Part shown: positions 5,899 to 6,011 of the stretch, one piece after another
Numbering within the stretch: the first letter of the stretch is position 1
How the letters are laid out: each line of letters begins with the position of its first letter
Assembly: GCA_959018155.1 (NCBI GenBank)
Contig: CAUEKH010000170.1
Location: forward strand, 1-6,011
Length of the DNA stretch: 6,011 nt
Direction: 5' to 3'
From: an uncultured Hungatella sp.
GTDB taxonomy: Bacteria; Bacillota; Clostridia; Lachnospirales; Lachnospiraceae
Notes under the pieces: model-generated
Seen by the model: the letters and a program-made list of their open reading frames with translations, nothing else
What the model was told of the DNA's origin: nothing
The model's database searches: none
Translations under genes and position numbers: made by a program

Positions 5899-6011
5899 TC
5901 ACATTTTATCGCAGCAGATGGAAGCAGGGAGGGAATGGTATCCGCTCATCCATTCTTCAATCCTCAGAAGCTCATTATACTTTGAGGTCCGTTCGGACCG
6001 GCACGGGGCCC
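5899..6011 (-). CDS. eno: Enolase, C-terminal end only (cut by window edge)
   Basis: Enolase (2-phosphoglycerate to phosphoenolpyruvate, glycolysis, cytoplasm) is recognised from its last 36 codons. They begin APCRSERTSKYNELLRIEE, which matches the highly conserved C-terminal block (G-A-P-x-R-x-x-R-x-x-K-Y-N-x-L-L-R-I-E). The start lies outside the window. The tail after RIEE reads WMSGYHSLPASICCDKM and then a TGA stop. This differs from the usual L-x-x-x-A-x-Y tail and seems slightly shortened; a Y-H pair may be in register with the family. Because the functional residues are upstream, the divergent tail need not affect catalysis. The gene is codirectional with secG, 80 bases away. Confidence 0.88.
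   Translation of the reverse strand, partial: APCRSERTSKYNELLRIEEWMSGYHSLPASICCDKM

Noticed and set aside
5819..5902. An N-terminal extension of SecG from upstream ATGs
   Set aside because: The added residues are polar, unlike SecG, and they cover the promoter, the ribosome binding site and the enolase stop.
1..6011. CRISPR arrays, insertion sequences, tRNA or rRNA genes
   Set aside because: I found no regularly spaced repeats, transposase-like frames, terminal inverted repeats or RNA gene patterns on either strand.

Overview
The window is a moderate-GC stretch of a Firmicutes (Bacillota) genome, most likely from a clostridial/Lachnospiraceae-type bacterium. This is inferred from the gene order enolase - secG - rnr - smpB, the strong AGGAGG-type ribosome binding sites, and the sequences of SecG, RNase R and SmpB. 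No taxon can be fixed from the sequence alone. Every gene I can support lies on the minus strand, so transcription runs from high to low coordinates. Coding density is high, and no gene-free stretch exceeds about 170 bases.

In order of transcription, the window opens with the last 36 codons of enolase (5899-6011, cut by the window edge). An 80-base gap carrying a promoter-like sequence follows, then secG (5585-5818), a SecYEG translocon subunit, closed by a clear rho-independent terminator (5543-5579). A weaker promoter-like sequence, overlapped by a 10-bp palindrome, precedes rnr (3277-5418, RNase R). After 76 bases comes smpB (2736-3200, tmRNA-binding protein). RNase R and SmpB act together in trans-translation and in decay of stalled mRNAs, so their adjacency makes functional sense. 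No tmRNA gene is present in the 159 bases between smpB and the next gene.

The accessory part is a two-gene unit behind its own extended -10 promoter. The first gene (618-2576) encodes a 652-residue protein with no signal peptide. Its N-terminal region resembles a ParB/sulfiredoxin-type fold and its C-terminal half is a BMP/PnrA-type ligand-binding domain, a class normally secreted as transporter lipoproteins. The second gene (14-616) starts one base after the first gene's stop. It encodes a small metallophosphoesterase whose first metal-binding motif reads D-x-E instead of D-x-H. There are no permease or ATPase genes beside them. A cytoplasmic sensor/effector pair is therefore a reasonable hypothesis, and this is the most interesting part of the window.
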